Assembly: GCF_050219315.1 (NCBI RefSeq)
Contig: NZ_CP116939.1
Span: forward strand, 558,001 to 622,000
Direction: 5' to 3'
Source of the DNA: Megasphaera_A sueciensis
GTDB lineage: Bacteria; Bacillota; Negativicutes; Veillonellales; Megasphaeraceae
DNA length: 64,000 nucleotides
Part shown: in pieces, positions 1 through 9,717 of the stretch
Layout of the letters: the number at the start of each line of letters is the position of its first letter
Position numbering within the stretch: the stretch's first letter is position 1
Notes under the pieces: model-generated
Database searches by the model: none
The model's input: the letters and a program-made list of their open reading frames with translations, nothing else
Told to the model about the DNA's origin: nothing
Program-made: the position numbers and the translations under genes

Positions 1-210
1 ATTGCTTCTTTTGCAGCGGTTACAGACCCGTTTACGGCAGCCGCAGCAGGTACCTCCGTTATGGCAATCGCCGGAGAACAGGCACTGGCGGAAGGCGGAG
101 ATGCCGGTCCTGGTTCTTTTCATCACCTGCTGTTTAATTCAATATATCAGTTTACGGCAGATAGTTTTAATTTATATGGAAAGGTTTTGATAGAAAATGG
201 AACAAAATGA
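1..210 (+). CDS. thiM: Hydroxyethylthiazole kinase, C-terminal end (partial)
   Basis: The first frame is open from base 1 to a TGA at 208-210 and gives about 69 residues. They read like the end of ThiM, with an AIAGE segment followed by a GPGSF segment, the usual closing motif of that family. ThiM phosphorylates 4-methyl-5-hydroxyethylthiazole for thiamine salvage in the cytoplasm. The frame overlaps the start of thiW by 14 bases, which implies translational coupling, and the ThiW neighbour strengthens the call. The start lies outside the window. Confidence 0.75.
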   Translation: MASFAAVTDPFTAAAAGTSVMAIAGEQALAEGGDAGPGSFHHLLFNSIYQFTADSFNLYGKVLIENGTK

Positions 211-697
211 TTTGCGGAAATTAACACTTACAGCGATTTTTATCGCTATTGGTGTGCTATTGGCACCTTTTTCCATTCCTTTGGGTGCGGCTAAAGCGTT
301 TCCCGTGCAGCATATGATCAATGTGCTTTTAGCGATGATGCTGGGTTGGAGATATTCTTTGACCGGAGCTTTTTGTATTTCTTCTATTCGAATTGCCATG
401 GGAATGGGAACTATTCTTGCATATCCAGGGAGTATGATCGGTGCCGTATTATCAGGTATTCTCTATAAAAAAACAGGCTCTGTATGGGGAGCTGTTGTGG
501 GAGAAGTATTTGGCACGGGAATTCTCGGCGGGCTTATCGCGTATCCTATTGCTGCAATTATTCTTGATTCTCAGGCTGCAGCCTTTTTCTTTTTTGTCCT
601 GGCTTTCTTGCCGAATACGATATTGGGAGCTGCTTTGGGAGCTTTAATTTATAAATTTCTGCCCGTTCGTCAAGTCCTGCATCGAATGATTAAATAG
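197..697 (+). CDS. thiW: ThiW, ECF transporter S component for thiazole
   Basis: This 166-residue, very hydrophobic protein has about five or six membrane segments and little else, the size and style of an energy-coupling-factor substrate-binding (S) subunit. The early RKLTLTAIFIAIGVLLAP stretch and the following helices match the ThiW family, which captures hydroxyethylthiazole and depends on a shared EcfA/EcfA'/EcfT module encoded elsewhere. Its ATG lies inside the last codons of the thiM-like frame, so uptake and phosphorylation of the same thiamine precursor are encoded together. A thiamine-pyrophosphate riboswitch would be expected upstream, outside the window. Confidence 0.85.
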   Translation: MEQNDLRKLTLTAIFIAIGVLLAPFSIPLGAAKAFPVQHMINVLLAMMLGWRYSLTGAFCISSIRIAMGMGTILAYPGSMIGAVLSGILYKKTGSVWGAVVGEVFGTGILGGLIAYPIAAIILDSQAAAFFFFVLAFLPNTILGAALGALIYKFLPVRQVLHRMIK

Positions 698-761
698 AAT
701 TCGTGGTGTTTTGTTCTGTAAATAAAAAACTTGTAATAAACCTGTAAAGTAATTGAAATAT

Positions 762-792
762 TATTGACATATATAGGTCAATATATTACACT
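762..792 (+). promoter_or_regulatory. Promoter and candidate operator of the TetR-RND operon
   Basis: A -35 box TTGACA (764-769) and a -10-like TACACT (787-792) are 17 bases apart. A perfect inverted repeat, TATTGAC (762-768) and GTCAATA (777-783) with an 8-base spacer, covers the -35 box. Its position suggests autorepression by the TetR-family protein encoded just downstream. The operator role is inference. Confidence 0.5.
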
Positions 793-848
793 ATAAAAAG
801 TGGTACTGGAATGATAAGAAAAGTTTTTCTCCTTGGCAGAGGTACGAT

Positions 849-1445
849 ATGACACAGGATATTAAAAAAAGAATACTTGCAGAAACGTTAAATAAAATGG
901 ATCGGCACGGACCGGATTTTCATATGGATGATTTGGCCCGGTGTTTGCGTATCAGTAAGCAGACATTGTATGAAAATTTTTCATCCAAGCAGGTCGTGGT
1001 GCGTGAAGCTATTTTTTCTATTATGGACGATTTATATGAGCAGCATACATTGCTGCTGGCTGATAAAAATATGAGCCCAGAAGAAAAACTGATCACGTAT
1101 TTTTCTATTCGTTCTCGTGTAACCAAGGTCTTTTCCATGAAAGAAACCACGCGTTTTTTTAAGAAAATGCCCGGTTTATATGAACTTGTGCAGGAACGGT
1201 CTCGGCGGGATTGGAAACAGTTGGAACAATTCGTGGCGGAGGCACAGGAAAGTAATGAATTTGAGTATTTTGACAAGCAGCTTCTCATGCATATGCTGCA
1301 CGGTACGGCAGTGGAAATTTTTGATCAATTTGATACGCTGGATCAAAGCTACACGTTTCCCGAATATATGGAAGCGTGTATCAAAATCGTATTGTATGGC
1401 ATAAAAAAGAACGGAGGAAAATCAACGAATGATAAACACAAGTAG
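849..1445 (+). CDS. TetR/AcrR-family transcriptional regulator
   Basis: The 198-residue product has an N-terminal helix-turn-helix (around residues 25-47, including the ISKQTLYENFSSK recognition segment) and a helical C-terminal ligand-binding half without specific family marks. TetR proteins of this kind usually repress efflux genes until a drug or metabolite binds. The gene is first in an operon with a membrane-fusion protein and an RND pump, and its end overlaps the next start by 17 bases. The inverted repeat over its own promoter fits autoregulation. The inducer cannot be told from sequence. Confidence 0.9.
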   Translation: MTQDIKKRILAETLNKMDRHGPDFHMDDLARCLRISKQTLYENFSSKQVVVREAIFSIMDDLYEQHTLLLADKNMSPEEKLITYFSIRSRVTKVFSMKETTRFFKKMPGLYELVQERSRRDWKQLEQFVAEAQESNEFEYFDKQLLMHMLHGTAVEIFDQFDTLDQSYTFPEYMEACIKIVLYGIKKNGGKSTNDKHK

Positions 1446-2586
1446 ATTGTTAAAAACCGGGTTGGCAGTTATTACTATTGCGGCATTGCTTGCCGGCTGC
1501 GGTGCTAATAAGGGACAACAGAAAATGGCCGTCAGTGTGAATACCTATAAGGTTGCGGCGGAAGATACGCCGGTTACGGCAGAATACAGCGGGATGGTCA
1601 TTGCTACAGATAAGGTACCGGTACAAGCGAAGATATCCGGACGCGTACTGGAAAAATATATTAAAGGCGGTGATATCGTTTCTGCAGGACAGCCTTTATT
1701 TCGCTTAGACAGCCGCCAGTATGATGCTGCCTTGGCACAGGCCAAGGCAACACAGGCGCAGGCAGCCGCTAACCTTGCTAACCAGCAGATGAATCTGCGC
1801 CGGTATCAGACGTTAGCGGATCAAGATGCCATTTCGCAGCAGACCGTAACGGACCAGGAAGCTGCGACGAATCAGGAAAATGCTGTTCTCGAAGCAAATG
1901 CTGCCCAAGTACAATCGGCCCAGGACAATGTGGATGATACGATTGTATATGCACCTTTTTCCGGAAAATTAAATGTAGATGATGTTCCTGTAGGAACCTT
2001 TGCCACAGCGGGTTCTACTGCACTGGTTACGATATCCACACAGGATCCCGTGTACGTAGAATTTTCCATCAGTGAAGCGGAATATCTGCAGATGGTAAAA
2101 AAGAGCGCAGATAATCCGGGAAGCTGGGGCAATCATTTAAAACTCCGGCTCAGTGACGGCACGATATATGCAGAAGAAGGACACGTAGTCCAGATCAATC
2201 ATGGCATACAGAATAACAGCGGCGCTATTACGGTAAAGGCGGTATTTGCCAATCCGTACAATATGCTGATTCCCGGTTTATATGCTACTGTTATTTCCGA
2301 CACACAAGTACAGCAGAAGGCGATTCTTGTTCCGCAGCGCGCGGTACAGCAAACATTAGGAAAATATTTTGTAGCGGTTTTGGACGAAAATGGTGAAATG
2401 CAGAATAAAGAAGTACAGCCGGGACAGCAGGTTGGTAAGTTCTGGATTATTAATTCCGGGCTGAAGGATGACGATACTATTATCGTCGATGGATATCAAA
2501 AGGCAAATACTGCGGGGCAGCTGGAACAACATTTGCTGACCAAAGCCGATATTGAAAAAGGTGATGCCAAGGCATCACAGAGCTAG
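1429..2586 (+). CDS. RND efflux periplasmic adaptor (AcrA/MexA type)
   Basis: This 385-residue lipoprotein has a signal peptide ending in a lipobox with Cys24 (LLAGC). It then shows a biotinyl-lipoyl-like segment, an alpha-helical hairpin rich in Ala and Gln (about residues 95-155), a second lipoyl half and a beta-barrel region. That order is typical of membrane-fusion proteins of HAE1-type RND pumps, which bridge the inner-membrane pump to an outer-membrane channel. GGAGG lies 8 bases before the ATG. No TolC-like outer-membrane factor is encoded nearby, so the channel must come from another locus. Confidence 0.93.
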   Translation: MINTSRLLKTGLAVITIAALLAGCGANKGQQKMAVSVNTYKVAAEDTPVTAEYSGMVIATDKVPVQAKISGRVLEKYIKGGDIVSAGQPLFRLDSRQYDAALAQAKATQAQAAANLANQQMNLRRYQTLADQDAISQQTVTDQEAATNQENAVLEANAAQVQSAQDNVDDTIVYAPFSGKLNVDDVPVGTFATAGSTALVTISTQDPVYVEFSISEAEYLQMVKKSADNPGSWGNHLKLRLSDGTIYAEEGHVVQINHGIQNNSGAITVKAVFANPYNMLIPGLYATVISDTQVQQKAILVPQRAVQQTLGKYFVAVLDENGEMQNKEVQPGQQVGKFWIINSGLKDDDTIIVDGYQKANTAGQLEQHLLTKADIEKGDAKASQS

Positions 2587-2610
2587 TATTAAAGATAGGG
2601 GGAAATACGA

Positions 2611-5600
2611 GTGATTTCGAAATTTTTTATTCACAGACCTATCTTTGCAATCGTCATTGCGTTGATGATTAGCATCATCGGTTTGTTGGCAATGGTGACA
2701 TTGCCGGTAGCAAAATATCCGAAAGTAACACCGCCGCAAGTATACATATCTGCAACGTATTCAGGGGCTAATGCAGACGTTATCGGTACTACGGTGGCAT
2801 CTGTCATCGAACAGCAGCTCATAGGCGTCGAACATCTTGTCAATGTGGAAAGCAGCAGCACGGACAGCGGCTCGTATAGAGCAACCGTACAATTTACTAC
2901 TGATTCCAACGGCGATATGGATACGGTCAATACGCAGAATAAAGTAAGTCAGGTTACGGCAACACTGCCGACAGATGTACAAAATTTAGGGGTTACCGTT
3001 GGTAAATCATCCAGTACGATGGCCATGGTGTTTTCATTGGTATCTCCCAACAGTACATATGATCAGGTTTTTATGAAAAACTACGCAACACAGTTTTTTA
3101 TGGATGCGATCAAAGCCGTTCCCGGTGTTGGCGACGTCACGGAATTCGGGTCTGATTATGCCATGCGCATCTGGCTGGATCCGGCAAAAATGGCAGTTTT
3201 AAAAATTGTACCAACAGATATCTCATCTGCCCTTACAACGCAGAATGTACAGGCTGCCGTAGGTACGATCGGTACGAATCCTATCGGAAATAGTCAGCAG
3301 TACCAGTATACATTGCGCACAGACGGTCGTTTAAAAACAGCGGATGAATTTAAAAAAATTATTATTCGAACCAATTCTGACGGCAGTATGATTCATTTAG
3401 GTGATGTTGCGACAGTTCAACTAGGAGCTAAAAGCTATAGTGTATCAGGCCTGTATAATGAAAACGGCAAACAAATTTCTACTGCCGGGTTTCAGGTCAG
3501 TTTGACATCCGATGCCAATGCCGTACAAACGGTAAGCGGCATCTTAAAGGTATTGAAAAAAGCACAGGAATCCTTTCCGCCTGATTTAGAGTATCGCGTG
3601 ATTTATGACAGCACGGAATTTGTTAAGGCTTCCATTACCGAAGTTATCCACACGTTTATTGAAGCACTGTTACTGGTTGCTTTCATAGTGTTTGTGTTTT
3701 TGCAAAGTTGGCGGTCTACCTTTATTCCGTTGATTGCGGTTCCCGTATCTTTGCTGGGAACATTTGCCGCTTTTCAGTTATTGGGCTTTTCTATCAATAC
3801 TTTAACCTTATTCGCGATGGTTTTAGCTATCGGCTTGCTTGTCGATGATGCCATCGTTGTTATTGAAGCGGTGGAATATGAAATAAAGTACCACGCCCGA
3901 AGTCCGATCGAAGCGACAGAAGTGGCAATGCGCAACGTGCAGAATCCGGTTATCGGCGTAGCCTGTGTATTATCGGCAGTTTTTGTACCGGTCAGCTTTT
4001 TGAGTGGTATGTCAGGTATCCTGTATCGGCAGTTTGCTTTGACCATAGCCGTATCTGTCATGATTTCAGCGTTTGTGGCGTTGACGTTGACGCCTGCGTT
4101 GTGCGGCATGATGCTGAAGGTATATAAGCCGGAAGAACGAGAAAAGGGAATTTATAAATGGTTTAACGCATTTAATGATGGATTTGACCGGTTGATTAAC
4201 TGGTATGGGAAAAAACTGGCCTATCTGCATATACACATCAAGTGGTGTGTTGTGTTTCTGGTTCTTATCAGCACGATTACAGCCGGATTATTTAATATTA
4301 TACCGACAGGTTTTGTACCCAGTGAAGATAACGGGTTTGCTATTGCGGATGTGACACTGCCGGAAGGGACGTCCCAGCAGAAAACGGAAAAAACCGTCAG
4401 TGAAGTAGCCAACTGGATTGCAAAACTTCCCAATATACAGGGAGTTATGGGAATCAGCGGGTACGGTATGCTGGCAGGTGCCCAAAAACCAAACAGTGGC
4501 GCCGTTATGATAAAAATGAAAGATTGGGATGAACGAAAAACAGCAGATTTATCCGTAGATACCTTGGTTAAGAATATTATGGGATATGGTATGAAAGCTG
4601 TGCCCCAGGCTACGATCATGGCTTTTAATCCGCCGCCGATCGATGGGATGGGGGTATCCAGCGGATTTACGTATCAATTGGAAAATCGCGGCGGTCATAC
4701 GACTGCGGAGTTGTACGATATGGCGCAGCAATTTATAGGGGCTGCCCGTAAACGGCCGGAAATCGGCTCTATCTATACGACTTTTACCAATGATACTCCC
4801 GGTTACAACTTGGATATTGATCGTGAAAAAGTTCAAAAATCGGGAGTGTCTATGAGTGACTTGTACAATGTGCTGCAAATATATTACGGCAGTTATCAGG
4901 TCAATGATTTCACTATTTTCGGCAAAAATTTTAAGACTATCATTCAGGCAAACCCTGCCTATCGTAAAAATATAAACGATAATAAGTTCCTGTATGTGAA
5001 AAACTCCAGCGGAGAATTGATTCCGGTTAATGATTTTATCCGGCCAAGGCCGATTGGTGCGGCATCCATTATTACGCGCTTTAATGACTATCCTTCTATT
5101 AAAATCACGGGTTCCCCGGCGAATGGCTATAGTTCAGGGGATGCACTGAAAGCGTTAGAGGAAGTCTCTAAAGAAACCCTTACAGACGGATACTATTACG
5201 AATGGGCGGGTATGAGCCGTGAAGAAATCGAAGCAGGAAATAAAACCTATTATGTATTCGGGTTAGCCTTGCTGTTCGTCTTCCTTGTATTGGCAGCACT
5301 ATATGAAAGCTGGAAAGTTCCTTTTGCTGTACTGCTCAGTGTTCCGACGGGTTTATTCGGAGCGACCTCCTTCATATATTTATTGAATCAACAAAATAAT
5401 ATCTATTTCCAAATTGGTATTTTAGCGGTAATTGGGTTAGCTGCTAAAAATGCGATTTTGATTATTGAATATGCAAAAATTCGTGTAGATGAGCGTGGCA
5501 TGGACCCCGTATCGGCGGCTATTGAAGCGGCTAAGATTCGTCTTCGTCCTATCATTATGACGTCTTTAGCCTTTGTTGTCGGTTCTATTCCGCTGGCGAC

Positions 5601-5790
5601 AGCGACCGGAGCAGGTGCTGCTTCGCGTGTAACGATGGGGATAACCGTTGTTTTTGGTACATCCGTAGCAACCTTGCTGGGGGTATTTATTATTCCTATG
5701 TTGTTCATTATTATGGAAAACTTTGGGCGGGGTGTAAAACGCCCGTCAGGTAAACAAAAAAGTAAAATAGGAAATTTGGAAAATTCGTAA
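2611..5790 (+). CDS. RND multidrug efflux transporter (AcrB/HAE1 family)
   Basis: The 1059-residue product starts at GTG with GGGGGAAA upstream and has full length for the family. The N-terminal transmembrane segment is followed by a large periplasmic loop. The central TM4 has the paired aspartates (LLVDDAIVVIE), and the second half repeats the plan with the lysine-bearing GLAAKNAILIIEYA segment. These Asp/Lys residues form the proton relay of HAE1 pumps. It is co-transcribed with the adaptor gene 24 bases upstream and ends at a strong terminator. Substrates are probably amphiphilic drugs or bile-salt-like compounds, but that is family knowledge only. Confidence 0.95.
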   Translation: MISKFFIHRPIFAIVIALMISIIGLLAMVTLPVAKYPKVTPPQVYISATYSGANADVIGTTVASVIEQQLIGVEHLVNVESSSTDSGSYRATVQFTTDSNGDMDTVNTQNKVSQVTATLPTDVQNLGVTVGKSSSTMAMVFSLVSPNSTYDQVFMKNYATQFFMDAIKAVPGVGDVTEFGSDYAMRIWLDPAKMAVLKIVPTDISSALTTQNVQAAVGTIGTNPIGNSQQYQYTLRTDGRLKTADEFKKIIIRTNSDGSMIHLGDVATVQLGAKSYSVSGLYNENGKQISTAGFQVSLTSDANAVQTVSGILKVLKKAQESFPPDLEYRVIYDSTEFVKASITEVIHTFIEALLLVAFIVFVFLQSWRSTFIPLIAVPVSLLGTFAAFQLLGFSINTLTLFAMVLAIGLLVDDAIVVIEAVEYEIKYHARSPIEATEVAMRNVQNPVIGVACVLSAVFVPVSFLSGMSGILYRQFALTIAVSVMISAFVALTLTPALCGMMLKVYKPEEREKGIYKWFNAFNDGFDRLINWYGKKLAYLHIHIKWCVVFLVLISTITAGLFNIIPTGFVPSEDNGFAIADVTLPEGTSQQKTEKTVSEVANWIAKLPNIQGVMGISGYGMLAGAQKPNSGAVMIKMKDWDERKTADLSVDTLVKNIMGYGMKAVPQATIMAFNPPPIDGMGVSSGFTYQLENRGGHTTAELYDMAQQFIGAARKRPEIGSIYTTFTNDTPGYNLDIDREKVQKSGVSMSDLYNVLQIYYGSYQVNDFTIFGKNFKTIIQANPAYRKNINDNKFLYVKNSSGELIPVNDFIRPRPIGAASIITRFNDYPSIKITGSPANGYSSGDALKALEEVSKETLTDGYYYEWAGMSREEIEAGNKTYYVFGLALLFVFLVLAALYESWKVPFAVLLSVPTGLFGATSFIYLLNQQNNIYFQIGILAVIGLAAKNAILIIEYAKIRVDERGMDPVSAAIEAAKIRLRPIIMTSLAFVVGSIPLATATGAGAASRVTMGITVVFGTSVATLLGVFIIPMLFIIMENFGRGVKRPSGKQKSKIGNLENS

Positions 5791-5803
5791 GTATATCATA
5801 ATA

Positions 5804-5840
5804 AAAAAGTGTTCTCCACTTAAGACGGAGAACACTTTTT
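5804..5840. terminator. Bidirectional terminator between RND pump and nadE
   Basis: A 14-bp perfect stem (5804-5817 with 5827-5840) and a 9-base loop carry A and T runs at the outer ends, so it can stop transcription from both converging genes. Confidence 0.9.
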
Positions 5841-5860
5841 ATTTATAAGCAATCATCGGA

Positions 5861-7765
5861 CTACATTTCTGTTTGCAGCAACTGTTTTTTTAAGGATAAA
5901 TATTTAGTTGTATAATATGGTTTCAGTTGTGCTTCCCGCAGGTCATACCCAAAAGAACGACGGCTGATCGATAAAATCGGCGGACTTTGTATGCGTTTAG
6001 CAACGGCAAAACCAGAAACCAGTTTCCACCAACGTTCCAAATCATCAATAAATTCTTTAGCTGTGGGAAAGAGAGTATGAACGACAATGCGGCAGCCGAT
6101 ATGTTCTTCCAGCGTTCCGTCTATATACCATTGCAGGATAGACTGTGGTGTAACACGATGCCAGTTTTCTACGAAGGAAGCAAATAAATAGTCATGATAC
6201 GAATATATAATAGGATCCCCCTGACCTTTTGCAATATCTTGACTGGCCGATAATTCTGCACTGGGGACGATGTCGATACTGCCCTTGGGAATGACCTCCC
6301 GATGAAATACGTTCTGATTTAAATACATTGCAAGAGCATATATTTGATGTTTCCATAAATCGGCGGTAGCAGCTAGGTAACCTGCATGATCTCCATATAA
6401 TGTGGCATATCCCACGGCTGTTTCTGCTTTGTTGGCATTACATGTAAATACACCGCCAAAGGAAGCCGCTACAGCAGCTAAAATTCGGCTGGAACGATCG
6501 CGAGCCTGGATATTTTCTTCGATAAAACTGGTAAGTTCAAGCTGAGAGACTCTTTTTTCACCGCGGTACACTTCCGCTGTTTGAATTTGTTTGCGCGTAA
6601 GTTCCAGGCTATCTTGCACAGGAATGACAGTATATAAGCAGCCGATATTATCAGCCAGTGTTTTTGCTAATCCTTTGGTAATAGAAGAATTGTAACAGCT
6701 GGGCATATTTACAAGCATGATTTGTGCCGGCGGTAAAATGGCAGCATATAATGCGGCATTTACAGCAGAATCAATACCGCCCGATACACCGATAACTACT
6801 TTATTTACACCGATCGAAGAAAGAAAGGAGGTAATGCCGTAATGCAGGCTGGTATATATTTCCTCTGTTTCTTTTTGAGGAAAATTTATTTTTTTGGGTG
6901 AGGTAAATGTACGAGATACTTCATCATATTGTACAAAAGCCAACTCTTCCTCAAAAGGCCGGCATTCAAAATGGGGCATTCCTTCTTTTGTATAGGCACA
7001 GCTGGAACCATCGAACGTATATATGTTCTTGCCGTTATTTTGTATTCCTGAACAATTGACATACAGTGTAGGAGCCTGCACTTTTTTTATGGATTGTCCA
7101 AAAAGGCGATGACGGCGTTGCGTTTTTCCTAAGGTAAATGGTGAGTTGGAAATGTTGATAAACATATCGGGCGAATAGTGTTTGCCTAAAAAAGACATGG
7201 GTTTAAACGGATAATTTTCATCCCAGCTGTCCTCGCAGATGAGAGGGCCGATGGTAAGAAGACGATTATTTCCGAAATCAATGCGGATAGGTGAGAACAG
7301 ATCTTCTACAAAAACATGTCGTTCCTGAGCCACTTCAAGGAGTGATGTAAAGTATCTGGAATCACTGAATTCACGATAATTAGGCAGCAATGTTTTAATA
7401 TAAAACGGGTATGGCGAGGCCAGAGGTGATAAAAATTCTTTGTTTCTGGCAACAAACATGGCATTGTATTTTCTCAGATGTCCATCGAGATTTACACGGC
7501 CTGATTCACAGGCGACGTTGCCGAATACAATGGTAATATCGGCAGAAAGCTGTCGAAGTTCTTCTCCAAAAGCAACACATTCATCAATGTAATCTTGCTG
7601 ATCCCAAACATCGCCGATTAAATATCCCGGAATTGCCAATTCGGGAAAAATAATCATATCACAACCCGCTTTTTTAGCTTGTGCGATATTTTTTTTCATT
7701 GTCGTAACATTGTGACGCGGATCACCGGCATGAATGTTCATTTGTGCAAGTGCTATGTTCAACAT
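5861..7765 (-). CDS. nadE: Glutamine-dependent NAD+ synthetase
   Basis: The 634-residue enzyme amidates nicotinic acid adenine dinucleotide to NAD+ using glutamine. The N-terminal carbon-nitrogen hydrolase (glutaminase) domain shows the Glu of FPELAIPGY, a Lys and the nucleophilic Cys of ICEDSW. The C-terminal synthetase domain has the ATP pyrophosphatase motif SGGIDS. I chose the ATG at 7765, which is preceded by a G-rich ribosome site; a longer frame to 7816 lacks one and adds residues not expected in the family. It is a single gene, convergent with the RND operon and divergent from the radical-SAM gene. Confidence 0.93.
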   Translation of the reverse strand: MLNIALAQMNIHAGDPRHNVTTMKKNIAQAKKAGCDMIIFPELAIPGYLIGDVWDQQDYIDECVAFGEELRQLSADITIVFGNVACESGRVNLDGHLRKYNAMFVARNKEFLSPLASPYPFYIKTLLPNYREFSDSRYFTSLLEVAQERHVFVEDLFSPIRIDFGNNRLLTIGPLICEDSWDENYPFKPMSFLGKHYSPDMFINISNSPFTLGKTQRRHRLFGQSIKKVQAPTLYVNCSGIQNNGKNIYTFDGSSCAYTKEGMPHFECRPFEEELAFVQYDEVSRTFTSPKKINFPQKETEEIYTSLHYGITSFLSSIGVNKVVIGVSGGIDSAVNAALYAAILPPAQIMLVNMPSCYNSSITKGLAKTLADNIGCLYTVIPVQDSLELTRKQIQTAEVYRGEKRVSQLELTSFIEENIQARDRSSRILAAVAASFGGVFTCNANKAETAVGYATLYGDHAGYLAATADLWKHQIYALAMYLNQNVFHREVIPKGSIDIVPSAELSASQDIAKGQGDPIIYSYHDYLFASFVENWHRVTPQSILQWYIDGTLEEHIGCRIVVHTLFPTAKEFIDDLERWWKLVSGFAVAKRIQSPPILSISRRSFGYDLREAQLKPYYTTKYLSLKKQLLQTEM

Positions 7766-7965
7766 GTATATAGTACCCCCCTGTGGCATGGTAGATTTAT
7801 GCCTTAATACTACCACAAAACGACGGCTATTGCACTGATTAATTGTCCGTAGAATGAATTATGGCGATAGGGAAGCAATCTACTGCCGTTACTAGTGTCA
7901 GCGCATTGCAAATGTAGTATAATATAAACTAGAAGTTATGCTATGAGGAGGTATATTTTATAACT

Positions 7966-9717
7966 ATGAACACATTGCTGGTTACGCTGAACGCAAAATT
8001 TATCCATTCCTCGCTGGCATTACGCTGTTTGAAAACCAGTTGTGATGCAGCCGGAATCAAAAACGTCGTAACGGCTGAATATACGATTAATCAAAATATA
8101 TATGATATATTGCGGCATATATATGATTTCCGTGCATCTTGTATCGGTTTTTCCTGTTATATATGGAATATTGAAATGACGTATCATCTTATTCGACTTA
8201 TCAAACAGATAGAACCTAATATTCGCATATTGGCAGGAGGTCCCGAAGTATCTTATACCGCTCGCGAAGTACTGGAAACCTGCACGGATATTGATTATGT
8301 ACTGCAAGGGGAAGGCGAAGTTGTCCTTCCGCAACTTATCCGGGAATGGGAAGAAGGAAAAGATGGCCTTTCTCTGCCCGGTGTTTTAGGACGCCGTAGC
8401 GGACATATTGCAGGGGATGAATCTTTTTGCGAAGTAACACCGGATTTGGACGCCTTGCCATTTCCGTATGCCGGAGAAGATTTAGCAACGCTGGACCATA
8501 AAATTATGTATTATGAAAGCTCTCGCGGCTGTCCCTTCCATTGCCAGTACTGCTTATCCGGAATGAGTGACACCGTGCGTTTCCGTTCTGTATCCAAGGT
8601 TATTAAGGAATTACAGTATTTTGTGGCAGCGGGAATACGACAGATAAAATTTGTCGATCGTACGTTTAATTGCAACCCGCGTCATTATCGACCGCTTTTG
8701 CAATATATGATATCGGTACAAGAACCGATAAACTTTCATTTGGAAATAGAGCCCGGACTGCTTACTGATGAAGATTTGGCGCTTTTATCACAGGCTCCCA
8801 AAGGACGGATCCAGCTGGAAATGGGAATTCAATCAACCTACGAAACGACATTAAAGGCAATTCACCGACATAATGACTGGCCGCGCATAAAACATATCAT
8901 GGAGATGCTCTTGAAAAAAGAAACGATTCATTTACATCTCGATTTGATCGTCGGACTTCCCTATGAAGATTATGATCATTTACGACATTCTTTTAATGAT
9001 ATTTATGCGCTGCATCCCCATAAACTGCAAATCGGCTTTCTGAAACTCCTGAAGGGGTCCGGTATCCGGCGCGATTATCCGCAGCAATATCGCTATGATC
9101 CCTGCGGTCCGTATGAAGTATTGGCCACGAAGTGGCTTCCCTATGAAAAGATACGATATCTTAAAGTATTTGAGGATGTATTTGAACGTATATATAATTC
9201 AGGAAAATTCTACTATACCCTTGCCTATTTAGGACGCTTCTGTCATGATGATTATATGCTGCTGTATGAACGCATAACGGCATACTGGATAGAAGAAAAA
9301 AATGATGCCGCTGCTGTTTCCGATTATAATTTGTGTCGTTTCTTTTGGCGGTTTTTATGTAAGCAGGCGGCCTATCAAGAGCATCTTGCGGTTCTGCGCG
9401 AACTTTTGAGTTTAGATATGCTGGTATTTTTCCGGTTTCGCATAAAACCTGATTTTTTGGATTGGCAGGAAGCGGAACGCAGTGTGACGGATTCCTTGTT
9501 TCGCTGTGAAGAAAATATGAGACAATATATACATGAATATACCTTTACTAACTGGCGCGATATAAAAATGAGGTATTTCCTTTGGCCGGTTTCTAATGAA
9601 ACAAAAAATGAATTACAACGATATGCAAAAATGACGGAAGGGGCCGCATATATTCTTGCCGAGAAGCGCAGGAATGGAGTATGCTGGCAGTTGATTCCAC
9701 GGAGGGGAATGCAGTAA
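7966..9717 (+). CDS. B12-binding-domain radical SAM protein
   Basis: The 583-residue product begins with a cobalamin-binding-like Rossmann domain (about 1-140, with a GGPEVSY segment). A radical-SAM barrel follows, carrying the cluster motif CPFHCQYC (around residues 190-197), and then a C-terminal DUF4080-like region. Members of this class are annotated as putative methyltransferases or oxidoreductases of unknown substrate. A TATAAT (7918-7923) and GAGGAGG precede the ATG. The stop shares one base with the next radical-SAM gene, so the two are coupled. Confidence 0.85.
   Translation: MNTLLVTLNAKFIHSSLALRCLKTSCDAAGIKNVVTAEYTINQNIYDILRHIYDFRASCIGFSCYIWNIEMTYHLIRLIKQIEPNIRILAGGPEVSYTAREVLETCTDIDYVLQGEGEVVLPQLIREWEEGKDGLSLPGVLGRRSGHIAGDESFCEVTPDLDALPFPYAGEDLATLDHKIMYYESSRGCPFHCQYCLSGMSDTVRFRSVSKVIKELQYFVAAGIRQIKFVDRTFNCNPRHYRPLLQYMISVQEPINFHLEIEPGLLTDEDLALLSQAPKGRIQLEMGIQSTYETTLKAIHRHNDWPRIKHIMEMLLKKETIHLHLDLIVGLPYEDYDHLRHSFNDIYALHPHKLQIGFLKLLKGSGIRRDYPQQYRYDPCGPYEVLATKWLPYEKIRYLKVFEDVFERIYNSGKFYYTLAYLGRFCHDDYMLLYERITAYWIEEKNDAAAVSDYNLCRFFWRFLCKQAAYQEHLAVLRELLSLDMLVFFRFRIKPDFLDWQEAERSVTDSLFRCEENMRQYIHEYTFTNWRDIKMRYFLWPVSNETKNELQRYAKMTEGAAYILAEKRRNGVCWQLIPRRGMQ

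Noticed and set aside
2..190. 62-residue frame at the window edge
   Set aside because: It overlaps in another frame the ThiM-like C-terminus, which has clear family motifs; this frame has none and no ribosome site.
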